A stretch of 64,000 nt of DNA from an uncultured Prevotellaceae bacterium (GTDB lineage Bacteria; Bacteroidota; Bacteroidia; Bacteroidales; Bacteroidaceae): positions 43,806 to 107,805 of the forward strand of contig CACXYH010000001.1 of NCBI GenBank assembly GCA_902771785.1, in the 5' to 3' direction. The notes below the pieces were generated by a model, which worked only from the letters and a program-made list of their open reading frames with translations, was not told the DNA's origin and made no database searches. A program made the translations under genes and the position numbers. Below, piece by piece: positions 1 through 8,284 of this stretch. Numbering within the stretch: position 1 is the stretch's first letter; each line of letters begins with the position of its first letter.

Positions 1-1
1 C

Positions 2-1489
2 CGCGTGGGCGACACATTCTATCTGGTATCCACCACCATGCACCTCATGCCCGGTGCTCCCGTCATGAAGTCGAAAGACCTGAAGAACTGGGAAACCGTG
101 GGCTACATCTTCGACCGGCTGACCGACTCGCCTAAGTACGACCTGCTGGAGGGCACCGTCTACGGACGCGGTCAATGGGCCACCTCGCTCAAGTATCACG
201 ACGGACGCTTCTACGCCCTGCTCGCTCCCAACGAGCAGGGCGCCATGGGCGACACCTATATCTTCACCGCGCCGAAGGCCGAAGGACCGTGGACCGTCCA
301 CTCGCGGCTGCGCCACTTCCACGACGCCACCCTCTTCTTCGACGACGACGGCACGCCCTACGTATTCTTCGGAACAGGCGAGATGTGCCAGCTGACGCGC
401 GACCTGAAGGGCGTCGTCGAGGGGAGCCACCGCCACTACTTCCAACGGGAGGCCGACGAGCGCGGACTGCTCGAAGGTACTCGCGTGATCAAGCACAACG
501 GAACTTACTACGCTCTGCTTATCAGCCACGTCTACGCCCCTGGCCGTCATCGCCGCGAGGTGTGCTACCGCACCCGCGACCTCAACGCCAAGTGGGAGAA
601 GAACGTCATCCTTGAAAGCGACTTCGGCGGTTTCTCCTATCTGGCACAGGGTACCATCGTCGACACCGAGGAAGGCGACTGGTATGGCATCATGTTCCAG
701 GACCGTGGCGGCGTGGGCCGCGTGCTGACGCTGTCGCCCGTTCGCTGGATTGACGGCTGGCCACAGCTGGGCGACGAGCAGGGCAAGGTGCCCGCACAGA
801 TGCGTCCCTACAAGAGCGGACAGCCCACGACAGCCATCGTGAAGAGCGACGACTTCTCGGGCGAGAAGCTCGACCTGTGCTGGCAATGGAACCATAACCC
901 CGTCAATCAGGCATGGAGCCTCGCTGAGCGTCAGGGCTACCTGCGGCTGAAGACCAACCGCGTGGTGCCTAACCTCTACCTGGCACCCAACACGCTGACA
1001 CAGCGCATGGAAGGTCCCACATGTAGTGCCGTCGTCTGCATCGACTACTCACACATGAAGGACGGCGACTGCGCTGGCTTCGCGGCCTTCAACGGTGACT
1101 CGGGCGTGCTCACCCTGAAGAAGAAGGGAAAGGCAACGTACCTCGAGATGAGCGAACAGAAGGTCAGCCTCACCGACCGTGAGAAGGCTGTCACGAACGT
1201 CGACGAGAAGATGGTGGAGGGCATTGCCCTGACCAAGCTCAATCCCAAGGGCAAGCAGGTGTGGCTGCGCATCGACGGTGACTTCCGGCCTGGCCATCAC
1301 GACGTTGCCAACTTCTACTATAGCCTCGACGGCGAGAACTTCCAGCCTATTGGTACAAAGGGCTATCGCATGCAGTTCGACTACCGTCGTCTGTTCATGG
1401 GCACGAAGTTTGCCATCTTCAGCTACGCCACGAAGAAAGCAGGCGGCTACATCGACGTCGACTCGTTCGACTACAAGCGTGGAGAATAA
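2..1489 (+). CDS. GH43 glycoside hydrolase, 5'-truncated by window edge
   Basis: The reading frame is open from base 2, so the true start, the signal peptide and the N-terminal catalytic Asp lie outside the window. The visible 495 residues hold most of a GH43 five-bladed propeller: a STTMHLMPGAPVMKSKDL stretch typical of GH43 beta-xylosidases and arabinofuranosidases, and LLEGTRV, which fits the general-acid Glu. From about residue 275 there is a C-terminal jelly-roll domain like the GH43 C2 (concanavalin-like) module. The expected role is removal of xylose or arabinose from xylan oligosaccharides, outside the cytoplasm if the missing N-terminus carries a signal peptide. The exact specificity cannot be read from the sequence. 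It belongs with the hemicellulose genes that resume at 11159. Confidence 0.85.
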   Translation, partial: RVGDTFYLVSTTMHLMPGAPVMKSKDLKNWETVGYIFDRLTDSPKYDLLEGTVYGRGQWATSLKYHDGRFYALLAPNEQGAMGDTYIFTAPKAEGPWTVHSRLRHFHDATLFFDDDGTPYVFFGTGEMCQLTRDLKGVVEGSHRHYFQREADERGLLEGTRVIKHNGTYYALLISHVYAPGRHRREVCYRTRDLNAKWEKNVILESDFGGFSYLAQGTIVDTEEGDWYGIMFQDRGGVGRVLTLSPVRWIDGWPQLGDEQGKVPAQMRPYKSGQPTTAIVKSDDFSGEKLDLCWQWNHNPVNQAWSLAERQGYLRLKTNRVVPNLYLAPNTLTQRMEGPTCSAVVCIDYSHMKDGDCAGFAAFNGDSGVLTLKKKGKATYLEMSEQKVSLTDREKAVTNVDEKMVEGIALTKLNPKGKQVWLRIDGDFRPGHHDVANFYYSLDGENFQPIGTKGYRMQFDYRRLFMGTKFAIFSYATKKAGGYIDVDSFDYKRGE

Positions 1490-1517
1490 GCCATCGAAGA
1501 AAATCGTAATTTTTAGG

Positions 1518-1655
1518 TATTGCAGCATTGCTGTTTTTGCCGTACCTTTGCACCAGCAAACGCAAGACAACGGGACGTTGCAATACACAGAAAATTCGTA
1601 AAGTATTTGTTTAGTTTAGTAATGAGGGCTTGCCGAGAGGCAGGCCCTTTATTTA
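1518..1655 (+). ncRNA. Candidate small RNA gene, left hybrid copy at element junction
   Basis: A strong promoter (TATTG at 1518-1522, 20 bases, TACCTTTG at 1543-1550) is followed after about 75 bases by a G+C-rich hairpin (1626-1634 with 1639-1647, GAGA loop) and a T-rich tract. No convincing reading frame lies between them. The same layout recurs at 10979-11145, with an identical 16-base core. The upstream half is host DNA and the half after 1618 belongs to the element. The RNA family is not recognised; that it is a small RNA is inferred from the promoter-terminator geometry only. Confidence 0.5.
1603..1618 (+). repeat. attL core, 16-base direct repeat
   Basis: GTATTTGTTTAGTTTA occurs here and again, identically, at 11093-11108. 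The tyrosine recombinase gene starts 144 bases inside this copy, the usual place for an integrase next to its attachment site. Base composition changes sharply at both copies, G+C-rich outside and AT-rich inside. This is the best-supported left boundary of the element. Confidence 0.8.
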
Positions 1656-1761
1656 TAGGCATTCCCAAGGATTTTGAATTTTTCTGTATTCTGTCGTATC
1701 GGAGAAAAAAGAACCAGAAAAAAGAACCGATTTTAGTTAAATCATTTAAGAATTGAACGGT

Positions 1762-3495
1762 ATGGCAGAGTTAAATTATCTAAAGGAACTGACGTTGAAT
1801 TTTAATCTTAGAAAGCCTACTTCTAAGAGACCTACCAACGTCTATGCAGTAGTGAAAGCATGTGGTAAACAAATAAAGATTCCGACTACGGCTAAAATCA
1901 ATGCCTATCTGTGGGATAGTAAGAAACAAGTACCAATGCTATTAGATAGTATGTCAGAAGTTGAACGTGATAATGCAAAACATGTTTTGAGCATTATTTT
2001 TTCATTCCAGAGTGCTTTTTCGGAATATTATTGCTATATTTGCCAAAATTTTCAGATAATCTCACAAAAAGATGTAAGAGACTATTTCGAGAAGACTGTA
2101 TTGTCAGAACTAAAAGTAAAGAAGATGGCTAAGAACGGTGTACCAAATGTTAAGAGAGAACGTAAGGCTACTAAAGCATTGCTGAAAGCACTCGAATTGT
2201 ATCAAAGTGTAGGTAACAAGCCTGTTACAGACAGCACTATCCAAACATATAGATTCAATTTGCAAAACTTCATAGATTACTGTGCTGATATTAAAAGAGA
2301 TTCAGTTCTGATGCTTACTGATAAGGGGATAAATGATTTTGAAATCTACTTACGTGGTAAAGGTAAGTCAGCAAGTAATATCAGGAACTGCCTTAGAATT
2401 GTTAGAATATTGATAAATGAGGTTATGTCAAAGCATCCAGACTTCAAATCGTATGGAGTAAAAAAAGTTGATATAAAACTACCAAAGAATGTTAGGACAG
2501 AAGGGAAAAAAGTAGAACTTACAGAAGATGAAATTAAAGCAATAGAAACTTGTAAGGGTTTAACACCTCCACAAATGGAATATAGAGACCTGTTTGTATT
2601 AGAATGTCTAACAGGGCAAAGGGCAAGCGATATTCCTATATTGTTTAATCCTACTCGTTACACCATTAACAAGAACTATTTTTCATTTGTAACAAAGAAA
2701 GAGGGTGTTCCTGCATTAGTTGAAAGAACACCAGATGTTCTTGCGATTATTGAACGCTATAAAGATGGCTTTAAGCATATTGACGTGGAATCTGAAATAT
2801 TAGCAAAAAATGAAACAATTGCACTTAAAGAGATTGCTAAGAAAGCTAATCTAAATCGTATGATTACTTATTCCGATAGCAAGGGAAAAATCCAGAGCAA
2901 ACCACTTTCTGAGATTTTGAGTAGTCATTTTGGCCGGCACACTTTCGTAACTCGTATGGCACGTAGAGTGCCATTAGAAACCCTTAAATTCCTCACAGGT
3001 CATAAAGACACCCAAGCCTTGCAGAAGTATTATCTGCATCAAACGGAAGATGACAGGGTAAACTTAGTTACTAAAGCTTTAAAAGGAAATAAAGGTAACG
3101 ACGTTGTCAAACAGGATAGCAACAACATTCTCAATGTTCTTTTCGCCTACGACATGCTTCTGAGTATTGAACACGCTATGAAGAATGATATTAACTTCAA
3201 CACCAATAACACCAGACAAGCGGTAGAAACCATTAAGAATGTAGTAGGATTAAGCAGTTATCCAAAGAATATTGACAAGGAGAAAGTTGAGGCTTTAGAC
3301 AAAGTGGTTTTTGAACTTAGTTATTATTATCGTGACGCTCAACTATATTCCGCTTACCAATATAAAGAGCATTACTTCGGCATTATTGATAAGGTAGCAA
3401 GTTATGATGAAATCAACTTAATGTTTGCTAATGAAGATATAGAACGACCTAAACAAGTGATAGATGCTCTAATTGATGAATATGAGAATAAGTAA
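1762..3495 (+). CDS. Tyrosine recombinase (integrase) with long C-terminal extension
   Basis: Site-specific integrase expected to recombine the 16-base att core. The first ATG is at 1762; the frame runs back only to a TTG at 1753. The order is a short arm-binding-like N-terminus, a SAM-like core-binding domain at about residues 130-235, and a catalytic domain at about 250-435. Catalytic residues are visible: Arg in TGQRASD, His and Arg in SSHFGRHTF, His in TGHKD, and the nucleophile Tyr in LQKYY. At 577 residues it is well above the roughly 400 usual for Bacteroidales integrases. The excess is a C-terminal region of about 140 residues after the catalytic Tyr with no recognised domain. It is the first gene inside attL. 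Confidence 0.9.
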   Translation: MAELNYLKELTLNFNLRKPTSKRPTNVYAVVKACGKQIKIPTTAKINAYLWDSKKQVPMLLDSMSEVERDNAKHVLSIIFSFQSAFSEYYCYICQNFQIISQKDVRDYFEKTVLSELKVKKMAKNGVPNVKRERKATKALLKALELYQSVGNKPVTDSTIQTYRFNLQNFIDYCADIKRDSVLMLTDKGINDFEIYLRGKGKSASNIRNCLRIVRILINEVMSKHPDFKSYGVKKVDIKLPKNVRTEGKKVELTEDEIKAIETCKGLTPPQMEYRDLFVLECLTGQRASDIPILFNPTRYTINKNYFSFVTKKEGVPALVERTPDVLAIIERYKDGFKHIDVESEILAKNETIALKEIAKKANLNRMITYSDSKGKIQSKPLSEILSSHFGRHTFVTRMARRVPLETLKFLTGHKDTQALQKYYLHQTEDDRVNLVTKALKGNKGNDVVKQDSNNILNVLFAYDMLLSIEHAMKNDINFNTNNTRQAVETIKNVVGLSSYPKNIDKEKVEALDKVVFELSYYYRDAQLYSAYQYKEHYFGIIDKVASYDEINLMFANEDIERPKQVIDALIDEYENK

Positions 3496-3503
3496 AAAAT
3501 AAA

Positions 3504-3545
3504 AACGCAACCATCACACATATTAGCGTGGTGGCTGCGTTACTT
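3504..3545. terminator. Hairpin terminator after the integrase gene
   Basis: AACGCAACCATCAC (3504-3517) pairs with GTGGTGGCTGCGTT (3528-3541) with two G-U pairs, and is followed by ACTTTT on the plus strand. It starts 9 bases after the integrase stop codon. A-rich sequence on the other side means it may also work leftward. Confidence 0.6.
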
Positions 3546-3651
3546 TTCCGTTTGAAAATCTTAGGTTGGCATAGCCTTTAGAATTTTCGTTTTTAAAACC
3601 GATTAGAGGGCTTAGGTAGGGTGCTTTACCCTTGATAGTAATGTTGGTCAT
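3523..3651 (-). CDS. Possible 42-residue small protein
   Basis: A short frame beginning MTNITIKGKAP and ending in a basic RFSNGKVTQPPR tail. Its 3' end overlaps the terminator hairpin at 3504-3541, which weakens the case. No promoter or family is recognised. It may be a small basic protein of the element or a chance frame. The stretch from 3652 to 3843 has no gene; it holds a 10-base inverted repeat (ATTGATTCAA at 3665-3674, TTGAATCAAT at 3740-3749) around the perfect palindrome AGGTGCGCACCT (3714-3725). Confidence 0.25.
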   Translation of the reverse strand: MTNITIKGKAPYLSPLIGFKNENSKGYANLRFSNGKVTQPPR

Positions 3652-3843
3652 AATTTCATTTTTAATTGATTCAACGTAACTTATCTGGAAATGGACTGAT
3701 TCAGAGTAAAATTGAGGTGCGCACCTCCATGAAGCCACTTTGAATCAATCTTTTACAAACATATTTAAATTATTACCACAAACCAAATTATATAATATTA
3801 TGTTACCAGATTTATAATTGGAATAGAATTTTTGTAAAAATAA

Positions 3844-3867
3844 AAGGTAGCAAAAAAATGCTACCTT
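3844..3867 (-). terminator. Terminator of the lipoprotein gene
   Basis: AAGGTAGCA and TGCTACCTT form a hairpin about 24 bases downstream of the lipoprotein stop codon. On the minus strand it is followed by TTTTATTTTT, the pattern of an intrinsic terminator. Confidence 0.65.
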
Positions 3868-3890
3868 AAACTATTCACGAAGTCTATAAA

Positions 3891-4361
3891 CTATTTCATA
3901 AAAGTTAGAATAGCATACTGTTTAACAGAAGTTTTATAGTAATTTCGATAACGATCTACAACCATTTTATTTGCAGTTACAGACTTAATCACTATGCGGT
4001 CTTTTGCTGAACCTGATTCATAAAGTGCGTATTCGTTATCTACAGTCTTAATAAGTGAGTACGTTTTTACATAATCTCCTTCCTTCTTTGTCATATCATA
4101 ATTGTCGCCATTTCTTTTTAAAGTCCAGATTTCAATATCACTATAATCGTCATAACTTCCCTGGTCGTCTATTTTTGTCATGTCAGGTTGGTCGCCTTTC
4201 CATCCGTACCATATCTCTGATTTCAAGTACCAAGTTCCTTCAATAGTCGTTGTAGAACTTCCTCCCCCGTTGTCATCATCATCACTACCTCCACAAGCGG
4301 AGAAACCAACACTCATAAGCACTGTAAGAAGTGCAACTCCAATAAATCTTAATGTTTTCAT
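3891..4361 (-). CDS. Small lipocalin-like lipoprotein
   Basis: A 156-residue protein with a lipoprotein signal peptide: MKTLRFIGVALL, then the lipobox SAC with the lipidated Cys at about residue 23. GGSDDDD follows directly, the acidic export signal that sends Bacteroidota lipoproteins to the cell surface. The rest begins EGTWYLKSE and has short beta-strand-like segments ending in YAILTF, resembling small lipocalin-like domains. Its substrate and role are unknown. It is the only clear envelope protein in the element and has its own terminator, so it may be cargo that changes the host surface. The gene is leftward, convergent with the integrase. Confidence 0.7.
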   Translation of the reverse strand: MKTLRFIGVALLTVLMSVGFSACGGSDDDDNGGGSSTTTIEGTWYLKSEIWYGWKGDQPDMTKIDDQGSYDDYSDIEIWTLKRNGDNYDMTKKEGDYVKTYSLIKTVDNEYALYESGSAKDRIVIKSVTANKMVVDRYRNYYKTSVKQYAILTFMK

Positions 4362-4785
4362 AAATCTTTAATAATTAATTGATAAGAATTTCTAACAATG
4401 CCAACCAGTCCCAAGAAATCAGCGGATAAATTTTTAAGAGTTGTGGAACTATTGCCCACTATTCTGTTGAGGTTTGGACTACCCACTAATGTCTAATGAA
4501 ACAATAGTCCACAACCTTAGAATATATTATGCCCTAAAATAGGGTACAATAATCCTAATGAAGTGAGCCATTGCCTTTCATCCACATTAGTTTGAAGTGT
4601 CCAATTTCAACAGAGGATAACGAGCCAATCAACTCTTTTCTACTAAGTTTGAGCCATTAAAACGCACTCCAACTCTACGGAGCACTTGAAACTCGCTACA
4701 AAATTAATAAAAGCAATTCACATTTAGCATAAATCCTACAAATTATTAGGATTTTTTGGATATTCCCATTCATAACAATTAAGAA
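4362..4785. other. AT-rich non-coding stretch within the element
   Basis: No convincing gene is seen on either strand. The one notable structure is an inverted repeat, TTGTGGAACTATTG at 4441-4454 and CAATAGTCCACAA at 4502-4515, matching except for one extra base and separated by 47 bases. It lies between two leftward genes and could be a regulatory or recombination site; nothing in the sequence settles which. Confidence 0.4.
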
Positions 4786-4813
4786 GGTAGAGCACCTTTT
4801 TTAATGCCCTACC
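4786..4813 (-). terminator. Terminator of the serine recombinase gene
   Basis: On the minus strand GGTAGGGCA pairs with TGCTCTACC around a 10-base loop, and a T-rich run follows. It lies 9 bases after the recombinase stop codon. Confidence 0.55.
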
Positions 4814-4821
4814 CCTTACGA

Positions 4822-5457
4822 TTAGAGATTGAAGTCCGCTTTTATTCGTTGTACGGTGCTTATTCCCTTATTGGTTAGTTTAGCCACGTTACGGATAGAA
4901 TAGCCACGTTTAAGATAGCTGATAATGTCTTTGTACTGTTCTTTCTTTTGCTCAATGGTCTTTACACTTCCAACCTTACGACCAAGTTTCCCACCACGTT
5001 CAATGTATAGCCTTCGGCCACTGTTTAAGCGGAACTTTATATTTTCACGCTCTAATTGGGCACACGTTGAAAGTGTTGCTATCATAATGGGTGCAAACAT
5101 TGTGGGCTTTCCCTCAGAATCAAGTAGCGTTAATTGTTCTTTCTGCATATAGAGGTTAATGCCATTATCTATGAGGTCTTTAACTGTAGCCAGAACTTCA
5201 AAGGCATTTCTTCCAAGTCTGGATAGTTCACTAACCAAGAGGATAGAAACATCATTCTGCTTGCAGTAGTCAATAGCCTGTAATAATATTGGCCTCTCCA
5301 CATTCTTCTTTGCTCCAGAAATCTTTTCTTCAAATATCTTAGAAATCTGTAGTTTCTGGAACGCTGCATATTCCGATAAATCAGAAATCTGCCTGTCTGT
5401 GTTCTGCCTGTCACCAACAGACGAAACACGGGCGTAAATAACTGCTTTTGTATTCAT
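4822..5457 (-). CDS. Serine recombinase (resolvase/invertase family)
   Basis: A 211-residue small serine recombinase. The start at 5457 (MNTKAVIYARVSS) is chosen over a Met nine codons upstream because the catalytic domain begins here. The nucleophile Ser is in YARVSS. The DRQ, SELSRLGRN (Arg-containing) and QLERENIKFRLNSGR motifs of the family are present. A C-terminal helix-turn-helix follows (YSIRNVAKLTNKGISTVQRI). It could resolve multimers of a circular form or invert DNA inside the element. A second recombinase beside a tyrosine integrase suggests a job other than integration. Confidence 0.88.
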   Translation of the reverse strand: MNTKAVIYARVSSVGDRQNTDRQISDLSEYAAFQKLQISKIFEEKISGAKKNVERPILLQAIDYCKQNDVSILLVSELSRLGRNAFEVLATVKDLIDNGINLYMQKEQLTLLDSEGKPTMFAPIMIATLSTCAQLERENIKFRLNSGRRLYIERGGKLGRKVGSVKTIEQKKEQYKDIISYLKRGYSIRNVAKLTNKGISTVQRIKADFNL

Positions 5458-5548
5458 TTTAATCAAAGTATTAAGTAATAACAAAAAGGTATGTTCTTAT
5501 TAACCGTTTATAGATTAAAAAGAACACACCCATTATTTCAATACACTA

Positions 5549-5899
5549 TTAACGATAAACTCTATGAAGTGTAAGTTCTTCACCTGCTACGAACCAACCT
5601 TTATCTTTAAGATATAGAATTTGTTCTATTCCGTAGGGATTGGGCTTAACCTCATATTTCACAGAATTGTAAGCGTACCAAGGTTGCTTAACTGTTTCTA
5701 TCAATTGTTTGTCATAATCCACTTCTTTAGCCCTTAACGTCACATATATGATTTTGAGGCCATACTGTATTTTATGAGTCTCCCAACCGCTATAATTGGG
5801 GCTTTTATTATTAATAAGGTAGAAGTACGGATTTAAGAAAACCTCGATAGCTTCAATAAAACAACCTTTTGAACACCATTTAAAACTCATTGTTTGCAT
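5549..5899 (-). CDS. Hypothetical element protein, 116 residues
   Basis: No family recognised. The frame is intact; translation could begin at MQTMSFKWC or at the second Met (MSFKWC, 5890). The sequence is rich in aromatic residues and looks like a small mixed alpha/beta protein. It lies 57 bases downstream of the DUF3871 gene in the same direction, probably in one leftward transcript with it and the serine recombinase. No signal peptide or membrane segment is seen. Confidence 0.55.
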   Translation of the reverse strand: MQTMSFKWCSKGCFIEAIEVFLNPYFYLINNKSPNYSGWETHKIQYGLKIIYVTLRAKEVDYDKQLIETVKQPWYAYNSVKYEVKPNPYGIEQILYLKDKGWFVAGEELTLHRVYR

Positions 5900-5956
5900 A
5901 ATCGTAAAAATTTAGGGGAACACTCCATTTCTGAAATGCTCCCCATGTTAATACTA

Positions 5957-6967
5957 TTATCCTATAAACCAAGAATATTTCTCGTCACCATATAAAGCGT
6001 TATTGATACCCGTTGCCACCTCTGTAGCATTAACAGCCCGTGAAATATAGCTGTCTATGTAGCTACTTTTGTTTGACTGTGTGAGTAAGTTGTGAAAATC
6101 AAACATTGATATTTGATTATCCTTTACTCCAAAGGTTTCGTTATGATAGAACTCACGGCAAACTGCATTTATCTGACTGTCAGTTATCAATAACTTAGGT
6201 ATGCCACGCTGCACATTGTTTGGAAGTGCCTGATACATTCTGAAACGACCTATGACTTGTGCGAAGCGTGACTCACTTAAATAGGTATTGGATAATGTCT
6301 GTAAAAGGTGCAAATCTCTACTAGGGATAAAAGCACTAAACAAGTCCATTGCCATTTTGTAAAGGTCTCTAAGGCTCATAACTTCAAAGGATAGCTTCAC
6401 ACCATTTCCCGAAAGAATTTGGTTACTGCATATTTTCATGCGCCATCCCACAAAGATTGAAAACTTCTCCGCGCCCTTTGTTTGACGATAAAGGTTTAAA
6501 TCAGAATAGTTTCTGCACCCGCCAACACACAATTCAAGTTTCTGGCCGTTTAAGGTCTCAAACAAACTTGGAATTGTAAAGGCAAACGCCATACGCTGAT
6601 AAAATTGGGTCTTTTCACACTCTAACAGTTCTGAGGCTCTTTTCCCAAGTGCGCTTGGTATGCGACCACGCACAATATTGGAAACGCGAAGTTCAGGTGT
6701 ACCAAAACTTTCACCGTGATAGTAGTCTTTCGCTGCATCATAAACACATGACACGAAATCCTGATGAGAGATAGTTAATTCCTGATTACCCCAAGTTGGA
6801 ACTACACAGGAATTAGTTAATTCTTCCATAGTGATTGCATTTGTGTTAGCATCTAAGAAACTAACATTCTGTGCAACCTTTGGAACTTCCACGATAGGCT
6901 CGATAATCTCAGCGTCTGAGAAATCAAACCTCTTTGCCATTGTAGGCATTAAAACTAAATCGTTCAT
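5957..6967 (-). CDS. DUF3871 family protein
   Basis: A 336-residue cytoplasmic protein with the features I associate with DUF3871, a Bacteroidota family found mostly on mobile elements: ISHQDFV, TPELRVSNIVRGRIPSALGK, YQRMAFAFTIPS, FSIFVGWRMKICSNQ, FAQVIGRFRMYQ and NKSSYIDSYISRAVNA. Its biochemical function is not established. Some conserved stretches recall proteins that handle phage or plasmid DNA, but no catalytic motif is evident. It heads a leftward group with the 116-residue gene and the serine recombinase. The 160 bases upstream hold no obvious TAnnTTTG promoter. Confidence 0.75.
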   Translation of the reverse strand: MNDLVLMPTMAKRFDFSDAEIIEPIVEVPKVAQNVSFLDANTNAITMEELTNSCVVPTWGNQELTISHQDFVSCVYDAAKDYYHGESFGTPELRVSNIVRGRIPSALGKRASELLECEKTQFYQRMAFAFTIPSLFETLNGQKLELCVGGCRNYSDLNLYRQTKGAEKFSIFVGWRMKICSNQILSGNGVKLSFEVMSLRDLYKMAMDLFSAFIPSRDLHLLQTLSNTYLSESRFAQVIGRFRMYQALPNNVQRGIPKLLITDSQINAVCREFYHNETFGVKDNQISMFDFHNLLTQSNKSSYIDSYISRAVNATEVATGINNALYGDEKYSWFIG

Positions 6968-7127
6968 AATGAATTGAATTTAGAAGTTAATAAATGAAGT
7001 GAATTAACACGAAATTTCAATTTCTTACAGAAAGAAAGCTATATTAAAAAGCATTCTTTTTTATTCAAATATGAGCGGGGGACTTTCGGGGTTGTGCACC
7101 TACAGTTAAGACACTCTCCATTTTTAG

Positions 7128-7472
7128 TTATAGGGTAATATCATAGTCCGTAGTCTCCTTGCTAATGTGTATATTCAGAATTGTAGCAATATATTCCAAA
7201 CTCAATTCTTCTGGTTTCTTAATAATCTTATCCGTTAGCCAACTGCATATATCGTCACCATCTAACCTACTTGTGATGTTCATTAGCAAACTATTTCTTC
7301 TTGTGATTGTTCCATCAGCATTAGTAACGATTGTATCGTTCCTCTCTGGTGGGATGATTCCATTATCCAAACACCAATCATATATAGTGTGATAAGTTTT
7401 AGTAAATGAATCATTACTGTAGAAGTCTGGAATTATGCTCTTATTGGTAATGAGTAAGCCGTTAGGTATCAT
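7128..7472 (-). CDS. Hypothetical protein, 114 residues, third gene of replication-like operon
   Basis: No family recognised. It begins MIPNGLLITNKSIIPDF and contains LNIHISKE near the end. Only 6 bases separate it from the stop codon of the 180-residue gene upstream, so the two are almost certainly cotranscribed and may work together. It has no signal peptide and no membrane segment. The mixed charged composition with two predicted helical stretches would suit a DNA-associated accessory protein, but that is only a guess from position. Confidence 0.55.
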   Translation of the reverse strand: MIPNGLLITNKSIIPDFYSNDSFTKTYHTIYDWCLDNGIIPPERNDTIVTNADGTITRRNSLLMNITSRLDGDDICSWLTDKIIKKPEELSLEYIATILNIHISKETTDYDITL

Positions 7473-7478
7473 CTTTAT

Positions 7479-8021
7479 CTATCCTGCTCTTATTGCTAAT
7501 TGCAGATATTTTGTCAGTGTATCAGTATCTATTCCCAACTTTCTTGCTAATTCGGACTTGTTAAGCCCATTCTTACGAGGCTTGTCACTGATATATTTAT
7601 TCGTCTCTTTAATGCACACTGATTTAATGAGTAATAGCAAGCCCTTGACCTTGCATCTATCTACGGAATTAGCAATATTTATATCATCATTAAAAATCGA
7701 ATTGTAAACAAAGAAGAAATTTTCGTTATCCTTTACTAAATAGTATTTATTGTAAGTCTTGTAACTTCCAAACTTCTTTTCTTCATTCTGTTCAACCTTA
7801 TCAAATAGAAACGTGTGCTTACTAACTCTTGGTACGACATTTTCTATTGTATAAATGGATAAGCCTAAGTGAAAAGACATTTCTTGCTCAGTTACATTAT
7901 CAGCAATATTCGTTTTATAGTTAACCCTTGACTTGATATAGGTATAGACTACGGTATCTATCAGTTTGTTGTTTCCTGTAATCTCATTGATTCTCCTTGT
8001 GACTGTAGTATATTGTTCCAT
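7479..8021 (-). CDS. Putative replication or DNA-binding protein of the element
   Basis: A 180-residue protein starting MEQYTTVTRRINEITG; an alternative start six codons upstream (8039) is possible. Two regions look like helix-turn-helix units: EQEMSFHLGLSIYTIENVVPRV at about residues 53-74 and NKSELARKLGIDTDTLTKYLQL at about 155-176. It is the second gene of an operon transcribed away from tandem iteron-like repeats (8245-8349), an arrangement typical of plasmid initiator genes. It is shorter than known Rep proteins, so an accessory or regulatory role is equally possible. Its 5' end overlaps the upstream 58-codon gene. Confidence 0.55.
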   Translation of the reverse strand: MEQYTTVTRRINEITGNNKLIDTVVYTYIKSRVNYKTNIADNVTEQEMSFHLGLSIYTIENVVPRVSKHTFLFDKVEQNEEKKFGSYKTYNKYYLVKDNENFFFVYNSIFNDDINIANSVDRCKVKGLLLLIKSVCIKETNKYISDKPRKNGLNKSELARKLGIDTDTLTKYLQLAIRAG

Positions 8022-8160
8022 TGTGTGCAATGTTAGCATTAGTAATATTGAAAATCTTTCCTTGCTTTAACGCTCTGTTGTACTTGTTTGTACCTCCTAA
8101 GTATTCTTTTGCTTCTTTTCTGGTGTTGAACACCTTACTATGTGGTATGTATATCAGCAT
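7984..8160 (-). CDS. Small 58-residue protein heading the replication-like operon
   Basis: A complete small frame running from an ATG at 8160 to a TGA at 7984-7986. The protein starts MLIYIPHSKVFNTRKEAKEYL and is basic in its middle (NKYNRALKQGKIF). It overlaps the start of the 180-residue gene by about 38 bases, which is common for coupled small genes. The short helix-rich N-terminus resembles small excisionase- or MerR-like DNA-binding proteins, but the match is too weak to name a family. Confidence 0.5.
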   Translation of the reverse strand: MLIYIPHSKVFNTRKEAKEYLGGTNKYNRALKQGKIFNITNANIAHNGTIYYSHKENQ

Positions 8161-8244
8161 CGTTAATTGATTTTATCGTTAGTGACTTCTTCATCTAAGA
8201 CCGCTCTCCGACTTACGGGGCGAAGCACCGTATAGGCTATAGTA

Positions 8245-8283
8245 AGTAATGTATATTAAGTAATGTATATTAAGTAATGTATA
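8245..8283. repeat. Tandem 14-base AT-rich repeats
   Basis: AGTAATGTATATTA is repeated without gaps: 8245-8258, 8259-8272 and a partial unit to 8283. It lies immediately next to the 24-base repeats. An AT-rich stretch beside longer repeats is the usual layout of an origin that needs a DNA-unwinding element. Confidence 0.8.
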
Positions 8284-8284
8284 G

